From contig NZ_BJEQ01000011.1 of assembly GCF_005405585.1 (NCBI RefSeq), forward strand, positions 62,001-126,000: a stretch of 64,000 nucleotides of DNA, written 5' to 3'. Source of the DNA: Agarivorans sp. Toyoura001 (lineage in GTDB: Bacteria; Pseudomonadota; Gammaproteobacteria; Enterobacterales; Celerinatantimonadaceae). A model generated the notes under the pieces. The model saw only the letters and a list, made by a program, of their open reading frames with translations, had not been told where the DNA came from and made no database searches. Numbering within the stretch: position 1 is the first letter of the stretch; every line of letters begins with the position of its first letter. Both the position numbers and the translations under genes were made by a program. Below are positions 1-7,673 of this stretch, one piece after another.

Positions 1-308
1 ATTTCGTCTAAGGCATCTTGCTGTTCTATCACGCGGCGTTGCTGCTGCCTGAGTAACTCCATTTGTTGATGACGTGAATCTTGGAAAAAATAGCTAGCTA
101 AACCTTTACTTTGTTCTTGATCCGGTTGCTGAATTTGGCTGATTAACAGCTTTAGAATGAATAAGCTAGAAATGGCTAAGCATACACATAAACAAGTTAA
201 GGTTAAGGCTAATAAGCTTGGCTGGTGCTGCAGGTTAACAACACTCACTATGGTGAGTAGTAAGTAAGCTAACAAGAAACTATTAAATGTGGTGGTGGCT
301 TTATGCAT
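1..308 (-). CDS. Membrane protein, N-terminal part (truncated by window edge)
   Basis: Partial gene running off the left edge; about 102 residues are visible. It starts at ATG (306-308, minus) with a good GAGGAG Shine-Dalgarno about 6 bases upstream. The visible part has two hydrophobic helices (about residues 10-25 and 31-56), then a Gln/Arg-rich polar stretch (LLRQQQRRVIEQQ) that is likely helical or coiled coil. Two N-terminal membrane helices followed by a coiled linker suit a signalling or membrane-anchored protein, but the functional domain lies outside the window, so I give no function. The next gene upstream on the same strand (398-790) also encodes a small membrane protein with a Gln-rich tail. 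Confidence 0.7.
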   Translation of the reverse strand, partial: MHKATTTFNSFLLAYLLLTIVSVVNLQHQPSLLALTLTCLCVCLAISSLFILKLLISQIQQPDQEQSKGLASYFFQDSRHQQMELLRQQQRRVIEQQDALDE

Positions 309-397
309 CAAAACTCCTCATACATATCAGCGTATTTTGTAAATCTTAGTTACCACAAAGCAAAGACCATTCCTTTTTGAGTTTTTTGTCTAAAAGC

Positions 398-790
398 CTA
401 TTCAGTTACTTGTTGGCTTAGCTGCAATATTTGTTGATGATGATGTCGCAACATGGCTAACTGCTCACAGTGCGAGAGTGCTTGCCAATGAGCAATAATA
501 TTCTCTAAGTGTTGGCAATGCCGATAGTTTATGCGGGCTTGTAGTAGCACCATAATTTCATCAATTTGTTCTTTGGTACTATCTAATTCAGCGGGCGAAT
601 AGAGCGGGTCGCATAGCTTTTGGGCGTGCAATCGCCAATGTCGCCGAGTGATATGAGAGAGCGATTGTAGAAGTTGGCTATGTTCAATCTGTTGCTGTTT
701 ATCGGCGCGTTTATGGGTTTTGATTAGGCTGGGGATCGGCACCATGGCTAAAGCAAACAACACCATCAATATTAGGTAAATACTTAGCAC
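398..790 (-). CDS. Small single-span membrane protein of unknown function
   Basis: Unrecognised protein of about 130 residues. I chose the GTG at 788-790 because GGGAG sits 5 bases upstream. A longer reading from TTG at 842-844 has no ribosome binding site but cannot be excluded. The N-terminus is one hydrophobic helix (LSIYLILMVLFALAMVPIPS), followed by a soluble region rich in Gln, His and Leu (for example SHITRRHWRLHAQKL) that is probably helical. It has no motif I can assign. It lies 89 bases upstream of the truncated membrane gene at 1-308 on the same strand, so the two may be co-transcribed. Nothing recognisable lies between 845 and the pan terminator at 978. Confidence 0.5.
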   Translation of the reverse strand: MLSIYLILMVLFALAMVPIPSLIKTHKRADKQQQIEHSQLLQSLSHITRRHWRLHAQKLCDPLYSPAELDSTKEQIDEIMVLLQARINYRHCQHLENIIAHWQALSHCEQLAMLRHHHQQILQLSQQVTE

Positions 791-977
791 TACTGCTCCC
801 GGTGCAAGTAAGCGTAAATTCGCTTTGAATAAAGCAAAAAGCAAACCAAGAGCTAGGTTTTTTCTAAATTGGTAAAATTATGCGCTACATAAGGGAACGA
901 TGTTGGCGGGTTGTTTTGTAAGTGCTAATTAGATGTTATTAAAGCAGGATTTGTTAATGCTTATTGAACATTGAATC

Positions 978-1006
978 AAAAAGGCGCACTGCAATGGTGC
1001 GCCTTT
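978..1006 (-). terminator. Rho-independent terminator after panD
   Basis: GGCGCAC (983-989) pairs with GTGCGCC (996-1002), with a 6-base loop. On the minus strand the hairpin is followed by a run of T (complement of A 978-982), and the plus-strand side also ends in TTTT. It lies 25 bases past the panD stop and probably ends the pan transcript; it could work in both directions. Confidence 0.85.
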
Positions 1007-1030
1007 TGTCACTGTGCACAGCCATAGTGC

Positions 1031-1411
1031 TTAGGCTAGTTGTACAGGAATGTCTTTGCTGGTGCGAACGATGTCGTTATTTTCGTTTAAATACACTAAA
1101 GAAGGTTTGTGGTTTTTAGCGTCTTCGTTACTCATGCTTACATAAGCACATATAATGACGCGATCGCCTACTGCTGCGCGACGAGCAGCTGCACCGTTTA
1201 CCGAAATAATCTTAGAACCGCGCTCGCCAGAAATAGCGTAAGTAGAAAAGCGCTCACCGTTCTCAATGTTGTAGATATCAATTTTTTCGTATTCGAGGAT
1301 ACCAGCTTGATCCAACACATCTTGGTCGATAGCGCATGAACCTTCATAGTTTAGTTCCGCGTGGGTAACGCGCGCTTGGTGTAGTTTGCCTTTTAGCATG
1401 GTAGTTTGCAT
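1031..1411 (-). CDS. panD: Aspartate 1-decarboxylase proenzyme
   Basis: Makes beta-alanine from L-aspartate for pantothenate and CoA synthesis in the cytoplasm. The proenzyme cleaves itself to form a pyruvoyl group. Starting at ATG 1409-1411 (SD GAGAGA about 7 bases upstream) gives 126 residues, the usual family length, and puts the self-cleavage site NYEGSCAID at Gly24-Ser25, with Lys9, Arg54 (GERFSTY) and Tyr58 in the positions known from E. coli. A longer reading from TTG at 1433-1435 would add 8 residues and is unlikely. It is the last gene of the panB-panC-panD run and is followed by a strong hairpin terminator. Identity is certain. Confidence 0.97.
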   Translation of the reverse strand: MQTTMLKGKLHQARVTHAELNYEGSCAIDQDVLDQAGILEYEKIDIYNIENGERFSTYAISGERGSKIISVNGAAARRAAVGDRVIICAYVSMSNEDAKNHKPSLVYLNENNDIVRTSKDIPVQLA

Positions 1412-1436
1412 GACGTTCTCTCTATTGATCGACAAA

Positions 1437-2285
1437 TTAGCTTAATTCAACCACATAGTTGTCTATTAGTCTCACTTCCCCTAGGAAAGCGGCCATAAGA
1501 ACAACTGCAGTGGTTGATTGTGAAGTAATGGGCTCAAGTGTGTTGGCATCAACTATATCGATGCCGTCACAGCGAAAGCCTTGTAGCTCTAGCTGTTGAA
1601 TAGCTTGAGCTTGTAATTGGAGGGCATTGTTGTGATTTAGTTGCCGAGCAATGAGTTGCATTTGCTGGGCTAACTGCGGCGCTTGCAGGCGCTGCTGGGA
1701 GCTTAAACGCGTATTTCGCGAACTCATGGCTAGGCCGTCTGGCTCTCGTACCGTCGCAAGGCCAATAATCTCAATTGGCAGCAATAAATCAGTGGTCATT
1801 TTTCGAATTAAAGCGAGCTGCTGAAAGTCTTTCTCACCAAATACCGCGACGTTAGGCTGAACCAGATTAAATAGTTTACAGACTACCGTGGAAACGCCTT
1901 CAAAGTGGCCAGGGCGCAGCGCACCTTCCAACATTGTAGAAATGCCTGGTACATTGACTTTGGTCTCAAGCGACAAACCATTGGGGTACAGTACTTCTGC
2001 GCTAGGAATAAAGACTAAGTCTGCTCCTGTTTGACTTAACGCGGCTAAATCTTCTTCTAGGGTGCGAGGGTAGCTGTTTAAATCACTACTGTTATTAAAC
2101 TGCAATGGATTGACAAAGATAGACACCACCACCACGTCGCAGTGGCGCTGTGCTTCTTTCACCAAGGCTATATGCCCTGCGTGCAGGTTACCCATGGTGG
2201 GCACAAAACCAATACGCTGGTTTTGCTGGCGAGCACCTTGTAGTGCCGAACGTAATTGCTTCGGCAGATTTACGGTTGTTATCAT
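1437..2285 (-). CDS. panC: Pantothenate synthetase (pantoate--beta-alanine ligase)
   Basis: Joins pantoate (made downstream of PanB) to beta-alanine (from PanD) with ATP, giving pantothenate. The protein is 282 residues, normal for the family. Visible signatures are the HIGH-type nucleotide motif in [14 protein letters not shown] (about residues 29-42), [14 protein letters not shown] (about 150-163) and the KMSKS-like AMSSRNTRL (about 187-195). Its ATG overlaps the panB stop by one base (TAATG), so translation is probably coupled to panB. panD follows 25 bases after its stop. Confidence 0.97.
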   Translation of the reverse strand: MITTVNLPKQLRSALQGARQQNQRIGFVPTMGNLHAGHIALVKEAQRHCDVVVVSIFVNPLQFNNSSDLNSYPRTLEEDLAALSQTGADLVFIPSAEVLYPNGLSLETKVNVPGISTMLEGALRPGHFEGVSTVVCKLFNLVQPNVAVFGEKDFQQLALIRKMTTDLLLPIEIIGLATVREPDGLAMSSRNTRLSSQQRLQAPQLAQQMQLIARQLNHNNALQLQAQAIQQLELQGFRCDGIDIVDANTLEPITSQSTTAVVLMAAFLGEVRLIDNYVVELS

Positions 2286-3079
2286 TAGCTGAAGCTCTGC
2301 GCCTCGCCAGGGAATTCTCCCGAAGCTACTTGCTCTAGATACAAGCTGATAGCGCCACGAATGTCGCCAGTGTCGGTTAAAAAGTTTTTCGAAAACTTAG
2401 GAATATGCCCTTTGCTAATGCCAAAGGCATCGTGCATCACTAGGATCTGGCCGTCAGTCACATTGCCTGCACCTATGCCTATTACCGGAATAGTGAGAGT
2501 TTCGGTAATCAGTTTTGCTAGCTCAGTAGGAATACATTCAAGTACTAATAATTGAATGCCTGCCGTTTCTAATTGCTTAGCGTGCTCTAGCATTTCTTGC
2601 GCTTGCTGTTCGCCGCGGCCTTGAACTTTGTAGCCGCCAAACAAGTGCACGGATTGTGGAGTTAAACCTAGGTGACCACACACAGGCACTCCACGCTCAA
2701 CCAAGCCTTTAATGGTTGGGCTTAGCCATTCGCCGCCTTCAACTTTTACCATTTGCGCGCCAGCCTGCATGAGTTTGGCAGCGTTTTGGTAGGTTTGTTC
2801 CGGCGTGGCATACGACATAAATGGCATGTCGGCAACAATCATGGTTTTTTCAGTGCCACGGGCTACACAACGGGTATGGTAAGCAATGTCATCTACGCTT
2901 ACGGCTAGGGTGTCTTTATGGCCTTGCAATACCATGCCTAAGGAATCGCCAATGAGTAGCAAGTGCATGCCTAGCTCGTCAAACAACGAAGCAAAGCTAG
3001 CGTCGTAAGCGGTGATACAGGAAAATTTCTCGTTATTTTGCTTAAACTTTTGTAAGTGAGAAACTGTAATTCTGCTCAT
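2285..3079 (-). CDS. panB: 3-methyl-2-oxobutanoate hydroxymethyltransferase
   Basis: First committed step of pantothenate synthesis: transfers a hydroxymethyl group from 5,10-methylene-tetrahydrofolate to ketoisovalerate, making ketopantoate. The 264 residues form the PEP/pyruvate TIM-barrel fold. Metal-binding and active-site segments are visible: [13 protein letters not shown] (about 42-54), the SVDDIAYH segment (about 61-68), MVKVEGG (110-116) and [16 protein letters not shown] (about 199-214). It begins the panBC coupled pair. folK lies 55 bases upstream on the same strand, the typical gammaproteobacterial order linking folate and pantothenate genes. Confidence 0.97.
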   Translation of the reverse strand: MSRITVSHLQKFKQNNEKFSCITAYDASFASLFDELGMHLLLIGDSLGMVLQGHKDTLAVSVDDIAYHTRCVARGTEKTMIVADMPFMSYATPEQTYQNAAKLMQAGAQMVKVEGGEWLSPTIKGLVERGVPVCGHLGLTPQSVHLFGGYKVQGRGEQQAQEMLEHAKQLETAGIQLLVLECIPTELAKLITETLTIPVIGIGAGNVTDGQILVMHDAFGISKGHIPKFSKNFLTDTGDIRGAISLYLEQVASGEFPGEAQSFS

Positions 3080-3134
3080 AGTTAGTTACCGTTTGCCTTT
3101 AACAACAAGACAAATTAATTAGTGAATATAGTAT

Positions 3135-3635
3135 TTAAGCCCAGTCAGCAGGGCGTTTAAAAATCTGTAAGCCGTTGCTATCAATAGATGCTGCTAATTG
3201 TTGCACCAAACTTTGGTCTGGTAAGTGCAAATCGGCGGCAATTTCGGCGAGCGGTAATAATACAAACTCTCGCTGCTTCATTCCATAGTGAGGGACGGTT
3301 AGTCGTGGAGTATCGATGATTTGATTGCCGTAGAGCAATATATCGAGGTCGAGAGTGCGTGGGCCCCAGCGTTCATCTTTGCGTTGCCGGCCTTGCTCTA
3401 GTTCAATTTTTTGAGTGAGGTTGAGTAATTCTAGAGGCGCGAGCTCAGTGTCTAACTCAAATACTGCATTTAAGTAGTCAGGTTGATCTTGCGGGCCCAT
3501 TGGGCGGCTCTGATACAAAGAAGAACTTTTAACGAGGGTGAGCTGTTGGCTAGCTGCCAAGGTTTGCCTGGCAGCTATTGCTTGCTTGAGCGGATCAACT
3601 AAATTGCTGCCTAGGGCAAGGAAACAACGGGCCAT
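3135..3635 (-). CDS. folK: 2-amino-4-hydroxy-6-hydroxymethyldihydropteridine pyrophosphokinase (HPPK)
   Basis: Transfers pyrophosphate from ATP to 6-hydroxymethyl-7,8-dihydropterin in folate synthesis. It has 166 residues, the normal HPPK length. It shows the N-terminal ALGSNLVDP segment, the SSLYQSRPMGPQDQPDYLNA substrate loop and the family signature WGPRTLDLDILLYG (about residues 87-100), including the metal-binding Asp pair. It begins 2 bases after the pcnB stop, so the two genes are one transcription unit. This pcnB-folK order matches E. coli. Confidence 0.97.
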   Translation of the reverse strand: MARCFLALGSNLVDPLKQAIAARQTLAASQQLTLVKSSSLYQSRPMGPQDQPDYLNAVFELDTELAPLELLNLTQKIELEQGRQRKDERWGPRTLDLDILLYGNQIIDTPRLTVPHYGMKQREFVLLPLAEIAADLHLPDQSLVQQLAASIDSNGLQIFKRPADWA

Positions 3636-3637
3636 TA

Positions 3638-5014
3638 TTAGCCTTCGGTCTTCTTCGGCTTACGCGGGCGACGGCGACTCTTACTGCGGCCAGACGCTTT
3701 ATTAAGCTCTCGTACCATGGTGTTACGACCTTGCTCGTTACTGCGTTGCCATTGTTGCCACCAACTCGCTAGCTCTACCAAGTTGTTATCTTGAGTGGCT
3801 TTGGCACGTAATTCTAAAAAGTCGAACGCAGCCCTAAAGCGCGGATGACCAAAGGTTTGGAAAGCACGCTTACCAAAGCGGCGATCTAGGCGCGATTGCA
3901 ATTGCCAAATCTCGCGGACACCGGTGGTAAAGCGCTTTGGAATGGCCACGCTTTTACATTGCTGATCCAGCAACCAAGTCATTGCCATAGCTGAGGCGTC
4001 ATGCTCGCCAAGCGAAAGCTCAATCAATAACTCGTCTTTCTTAATTTCTAATAGCGGCCACAATAGGGCAGCAAATACAAATGCTGGTGTTACTTTTTGG
4101 TCGCCACGGACTCGTTTATCAGTGCTGGCTAAAGCCATCAACATAAAACGCAGTTCTGGTGAGTCTTCATCCCATGGCTGTAACAAGGGTTTTAACAACG
4201 GGAATAGTGGATACAGCAATTGTGTATCGGCCAGCATTTTAAAGGTAGATTTACCTTCACCGCTTAAAAATAGCTTTAAGCATTCTTCAAATAATCGCGC
4301 AGCTGGAATGTCTTTTAACAAATGACCGTATTGGGCAATTGGATCACGACTTTCTTTGGCTATATCAAAATCAAGTTTTACCGCAAAACGTACTGCTCGG
4401 AGCATCCGCACCGGGTCTTCGCGATAACGGGTTTCTGGGTCGCCAATCAGTTGCAAACGACGGTCTGCAATATCGCTAATACCACCAGCAAAATCCACCA
4501 CTGAGAAATCGGCAATGTTGTAGTACAAGGCATTTACGGTGAAGTCGCGACGTTCAGCGTCTTCATCAATGCTGCCGTATACGTTATCACGCAGCAACAT
4601 ACCTTCTTCACTGCGCTTCGATTCAGTATTGGCGGCTTCACTGTCGTGGTGGCCACGGAAGGTAGCTACTTCGATGATTTCGCGACCAAATAGTATATGC
4701 GCCAAACGGAAGCGACGGCCCACTAAACGACAATTGCGAAATAGCGCCTTAATTTGCTCAGGGGTAGCATTAGTTGCTATATCAAAGTCTTTTGGCTGTT
4801 TGCCAAGTAATAAATCTCGTACTCCGCCGCCTACCAAGTAAGCGTTGTAGCCAGATTTATGTAGACGATACAACACTTTAAGCGCGTTCTCGCTAATGTC
4901 TTGGCGAGAGATATTGTGTTCAGCACGGGGGATCACTTGCTGTTCCAGCTTAGCTGGCTCAGCACTGTTTGGATTTATGATCCGCTTATATACTTTGGCG
5001 AGTTTGCGTAAAAT
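3638..5014 (-). CDS. pcnB: Poly(A) polymerase I, with probable AUU start
   Basis: Adds 3' poly(A) tails to RNAs and so promotes their decay, in the cytoplasm near the membrane. The nucleotidyltransferase core is clear: LVGGGVRDLLLGKQPKDFD with the catalytic DxD, then RNCRLVGRRFRLAH and EDPVRMLRAVRFA. The C-terminus is a basic tail (SGRSKSRRRPRKPKK) typical of PcnB. The first ordinary start in frame is GTG at 4934-4936, which cuts off the usual N-terminus. Upstream in the same frame, ATT at 5012-5014 has a strong AAGGGGG (5020-5026) 5 bases before it and gives a 458-residue protein starting MLRKLAKVYKRI, very like the E. coli N-terminus. E. coli pcnB is known to start at AUU, so I place the start here. 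No ATG, GTG or TTG lies between. Confidence 0.85.
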   Translation of the reverse strand: MLRKLAKVYKRIINPNSAEPAKLEQQVIPRAEHNISRQDISENALKVLYRLHKSGYNAYLVGGGVRDLLLGKQPKDFDIATNATPEQIKALFRNCRLVGRRFRLAHILFGREIIEVATFRGHHDSEAANTESKRSEEGMLLRDNVYGSIDEDAERRDFTVNALYYNIADFSVVDFAGGISDIADRRLQLIGDPETRYREDPVRMLRAVRFAVKLDFDIAKESRDPIAQYGHLLKDIPAARLFEECLKLFLSGEGKSTFKMLADTQLLYPLFPLLKPLLQPWDEDSPELRFMLMALASTDKRVRGDQKVTPAFVFAALLWPLLEIKKDELLIELSLGEHDASAMAMTWLLDQQCKSVAIPKRFTTGVREIWQLQSRLDRRFGKRAFQTFGHPRFRAAFDFLELRAKATQDNNLVELASWWQQWQRSNEQGRNTMVRELNKASGRSKSRRRPRKPKKTEG

Positions 5015-5096
5015 GGGTGCCCCCTTGAGCGCGCATTATCTACATGGTGAAAAATAAGGCGCTAATATAGCTTTTTTACAAAGAAATACAACCAAT

Positions 5097-5972
5097 TCAC
5101 TGGCTGTGTAGCGAGATTTTTGGTATCGCTGAAAGCTGCCAGTTAGCTAAGGCTTTGTTTAATATTTGTTCACAGCTTAGTTCAAGCCAGCCTGCTTCGC
5201 TTGCTTGACCTAAATAACGTAAGGCTTGCAGCAGCAATTGCTGATTTTGTTTACCGGAAATAGACGGTGCATGGTTTTGCTTACTGAGCTTATTTCCATG
5301 TTCATCTAGCACTAACGGCAGGTGCAAATAATTAGGTGCAGCTTTGGCTAATAATTCAAAAATAGCCAGTTGCCTGCCTGTGGTAAGAATAATATCAGCG
5401 CCGCGTACTACCTCGGTAACCCCTTGCTCGGCGTCATCTAAGCTCACCGCTAAGTTGTAGGCATATAAACCATCTCGGCGTTTAATAATGAAATCTTCTT
5501 CAGCTAGGGCCTTTGGAATAGTAACCTCTCCAGCCAGTTGATCATTAAAACTGTATATTGGCCGACTTGCGGATAAACGTGTCGCGCAGTTATCGCCATT
5601 TAAGGCTAAGTCGCGACAGGTGCTGAGATAATAACCGCCAGCTGCTTTAATTTGCTTGCGAGTACATTGGCAATAATACGCAGCTTGTTGGTGTAACCAT
5701 TGGTCAATTTGTTGTTGATAGGCTGTTAAACGTTGGCTTTGGTAAAGTACCGAATCATCCCAATGTAAGCCAAATTGCTCCAATTGTTTGAGGATTACCT
5801 TACTTGCACCGGCTTGTTCACGCGGGGGATCAATATCTTCAATTCGCACTAACCACTGGCCTTGCTGGCTACGCGCCTGCAGATAACTGCCAACAGCAGC
5901 AACTAAAGAACCTAAGTGTAAGGGGCCTGAAGGGGAGGGGGCAAAACGGCCTACGTAGGGCTTAACGCTCAT
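5097..5972 (-). CDS. gluQ: Glutamyl-Q tRNA(Asp) synthetase
   Basis: A stand-alone paralogue of the glutamyl-tRNA synthetase catalytic domain that attaches glutamate to queuosine in tRNA(Asp). The ATG at 5970-5972 gives 291 residues, starting just before the class I motif GRFAPSPSGPLHLGSL. A TTG 16 codons upstream only adds an unrelated leader. A zinc-site pattern CQCTRKQIKAAGGYYLSTC (about residues 103-121) and a KMSKS equivalent KLSKQ (about 229) are present, and there is no anticodon-binding domain, as expected. It sits downstream of dksA as in E. coli. Its queuosine link is echoed by yhhQ at the far end of the window. Confidence 0.95.
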   Translation of the reverse strand: MSVKPYVGRFAPSPSGPLHLGSLVAAVGSYLQARSQQGQWLVRIEDIDPPREQAGASKVILKQLEQFGLHWDDSVLYQSQRLTAYQQQIDQWLHQQAAYYCQCTRKQIKAAGGYYLSTCRDLALNGDNCATRLSASRPIYSFNDQLAGEVTIPKALAEEDFIIKRRDGLYAYNLAVSLDDAEQGVTEVVRGADIILTTGRQLAIFELLAKAAPNYLHLPLVLDEHGNKLSKQNHAPSISGKQNQQLLLQALRYLGQASEAGWLELSCEQILNKALANWQLSAIPKISLHSQ

Positions 5973-6042
5973 AGTTAAAGTCTTACAATATAAAACTTGG
6001 CAGAAATGCAGTGATAGCAAATCTGCCCAAGTTTTAACAAAA

Positions 6043-6486
6043 CTAGCCGACCAATTGTTTCTCTTTGATCTCTGCTAAGGTTTTGCAATCGATACACAAA
6101 TCGGCCGTTGGCCTTGCTTCTAAACGGCGAATACCGATTTCCACTCCACAGGCATCACAAAAACCAAAGTCTTCTTCAATTTTGAGCAAAGTCTTTTCGA
6201 TTTTTTTGATCAGCTTGCGTTCGCGGTCACGAGTACGAAGTTCAAGGCTGAATTCTTCCTCTTGGGCCGCGCGATCTACTGGATCAGGGAAATTAGCCGC
6301 TTCGTCTTTCATGTGCGTTACAGTGCGATCAACTTCTTCACGAAGTTGGTTACGCCACGCTTCAAGAATAGTGCGGAAGTGGTCAATCTGAGCATCGTTC
6401 ATGTACTCTTCGCCAGGCTGAGCTTGATATGGTTCAACCCCTGCGATAGAGAGCACACCTAGTGTTTTCTTTTTGCCGTCTGGCAT
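6043..6486 (-). CDS. dksA: RNA polymerase-binding transcription factor DksA
   Basis: Binds the RNA polymerase secondary channel and works with ppGpp to control rRNA, amino-acid and stress promoters. The 147 residues contain the coiled-coil tip segment [13 protein letters not shown], with the two Asp residues needed for activity, and the C-terminal zinc finger CDACGVEIG...CIDCK (four Cys). Start ATG 6484-6486 is preceded by GGGAGAG. gluQ follows 70 bases downstream. The roughly 320 bases between dksA and sfsA (6487-6806) hold no gene I can support; this region should contain the dksA promoter, but I cannot point to convincing -35/-10 boxes. Confidence 0.97.
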   Translation of the reverse strand: MPDGKKKTLGVLSIAGVEPYQAQPGEEYMNDAQIDHFRTILEAWRNQLREEVDRTVTHMKDEAANFPDPVDRAAQEEEFSLELRTRDRERKLIKKIEKTLLKIEEDFGFCDACGVEIGIRRLEARPTADLCIDCKTLAEIKEKQLVG

Positions 6487-6806
6487 ACTTCTCTCCCAAA
6501 TTCCGTACGACTTTTTTCGTTAAACAGTCGAGGATGTAAATTAGGCGGGTATCTATATCAGAAAGGCTAACGCTCCGCAAATGAATTGCCATGAATTTGC
6601 CAATTCCACCTAAGCTACGCCACATATTGAAGACTGTTTGCTTGTTTTTTAATCACTCCTCTAAAGTAGTAAATCGCTAAGTGCTATTGTCACAAATATG
6701 TCACTTACTGTTTCAGGGGCTCACTGTTCATTTCTGTTTTAATTTATCTAGGCTCTGCTAATACTCCCTAAATTATAATATACAAAGCTACTCTTTGCGC
6801 AGAGGC

Positions 6807-7508
6807 CTAGCCAGTAGGAATGGCTGAGCGAAGTTGGCAAGCTTGGGGGCTTAGCTCGGCTTTATAGGCTAATACTTCTACACCCTGTTGTTTTGCCTGT
6901 TGCAGAAGTTCGGCATATTTAGGGTCGATGTGCGCAGCGGCTTGTACTGACGTGATGCCGCTGTGTAACACTGCAAACAACAATACTGCGCGGTGTCCTT
7001 GCTGTTTCATTTCCATCAATTCACGTAAGTGTTTTTGGCCACGGGTGCTGACGGCATCGGGAAAGTAGCCTTTACCGTCTTGCAATAAGGTGCAAGATTT
7101 TACTTCTATGTAGCAGTTTTCACGCTGTGGGTCTTCTAACAAAAAGTCTATACGACTATTTTCGCTGCCATATTTCACTTCGCGGCGTAGGCTTTGATAA
7201 TCCTGTAACTCAGTAATCACCTGCTGGTTAATGGCCTGTTCTACCCACTCATTGGCTTTAGCGGTATTTACGCAAATCATATCGCCCGCTTTAGTTTGGC
7301 TTAGCTCCCAACTAAGTGAGTACTTACGTTTTGGGTTGCTGGATTGGCTATACCAAACGGTATTGCCAGGCTCTGCACAGCCTGTCATCGCGCCTGTGTT
7401 AGCGCAATATATGGTGGTTTCGCTACCATCAGCCAAGGTGACATCGGCTAAAAAGCGCTTATAACGTTTGATTAATGTGGCTGGCTTTAATGGAGATTCA
7501 AATGACAT
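6807..7508 (-). CDS. sfsA: Sugar fermentation stimulation protein SfsA
   Basis: SfsA-family protein, described as a nucleic-acid-binding nuclease-like protein linked to maltose use; its exact role is unsettled. The start at ATG 7506-7508 gives 233 residues beginning [20 protein letters not shown], matching the family N-terminus. An ATG 11 codons upstream (7539-7541) is also open; neither has a good ribosome binding site. Core motifs are seen: [26 protein letters not shown] and [12 protein letters not shown] (a PD-(D/E)xK-like ExK) and [13 protein letters not shown]. The position between dksA and hrpB is the conserved enterobacterial arrangement. Confidence 0.93.
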   Translation of the reverse strand: MSFESPLKPATLIKRYKRFLADVTLADGSETTIYCANTGAMTGCAEPGNTVWYSQSSNPKRKYSLSWELSQTKAGDMICVNTAKANEWVEQAINQQVITELQDYQSLRREVKYGSENSRIDFLLEDPQRENCYIEVKSCTLLQDGKGYFPDAVSTRGQKHLRELMEMKQQGHRAVLLFAVLHSGITSVQAAAHIDPKYAELLQQAKQQGVEVLAYKAELSPQACQLRSAIPTG

Positions 7509-7673
7509 TGGCTGGAGTAATCTTACAAATAGTGAGCCCATGCTAACACTGATTGAATACCAGCGAGTAGCCTGGCTGTTTGAGCGCTAGGGGTTAGAAA
7601 AGGCGAACTTGGGTCATGGTGCTTGATTGGGTACACTAAACGGGTTTTACGATTTTAGGTTTGAGGAGCAGCT

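Noticed and set aside
6434..6625. 63-codon minus-strand frame upstream of and overlapping dksA
   Set aside because: It overlaps the dksA start in another frame, has no ribosome binding site and an implausible composition.
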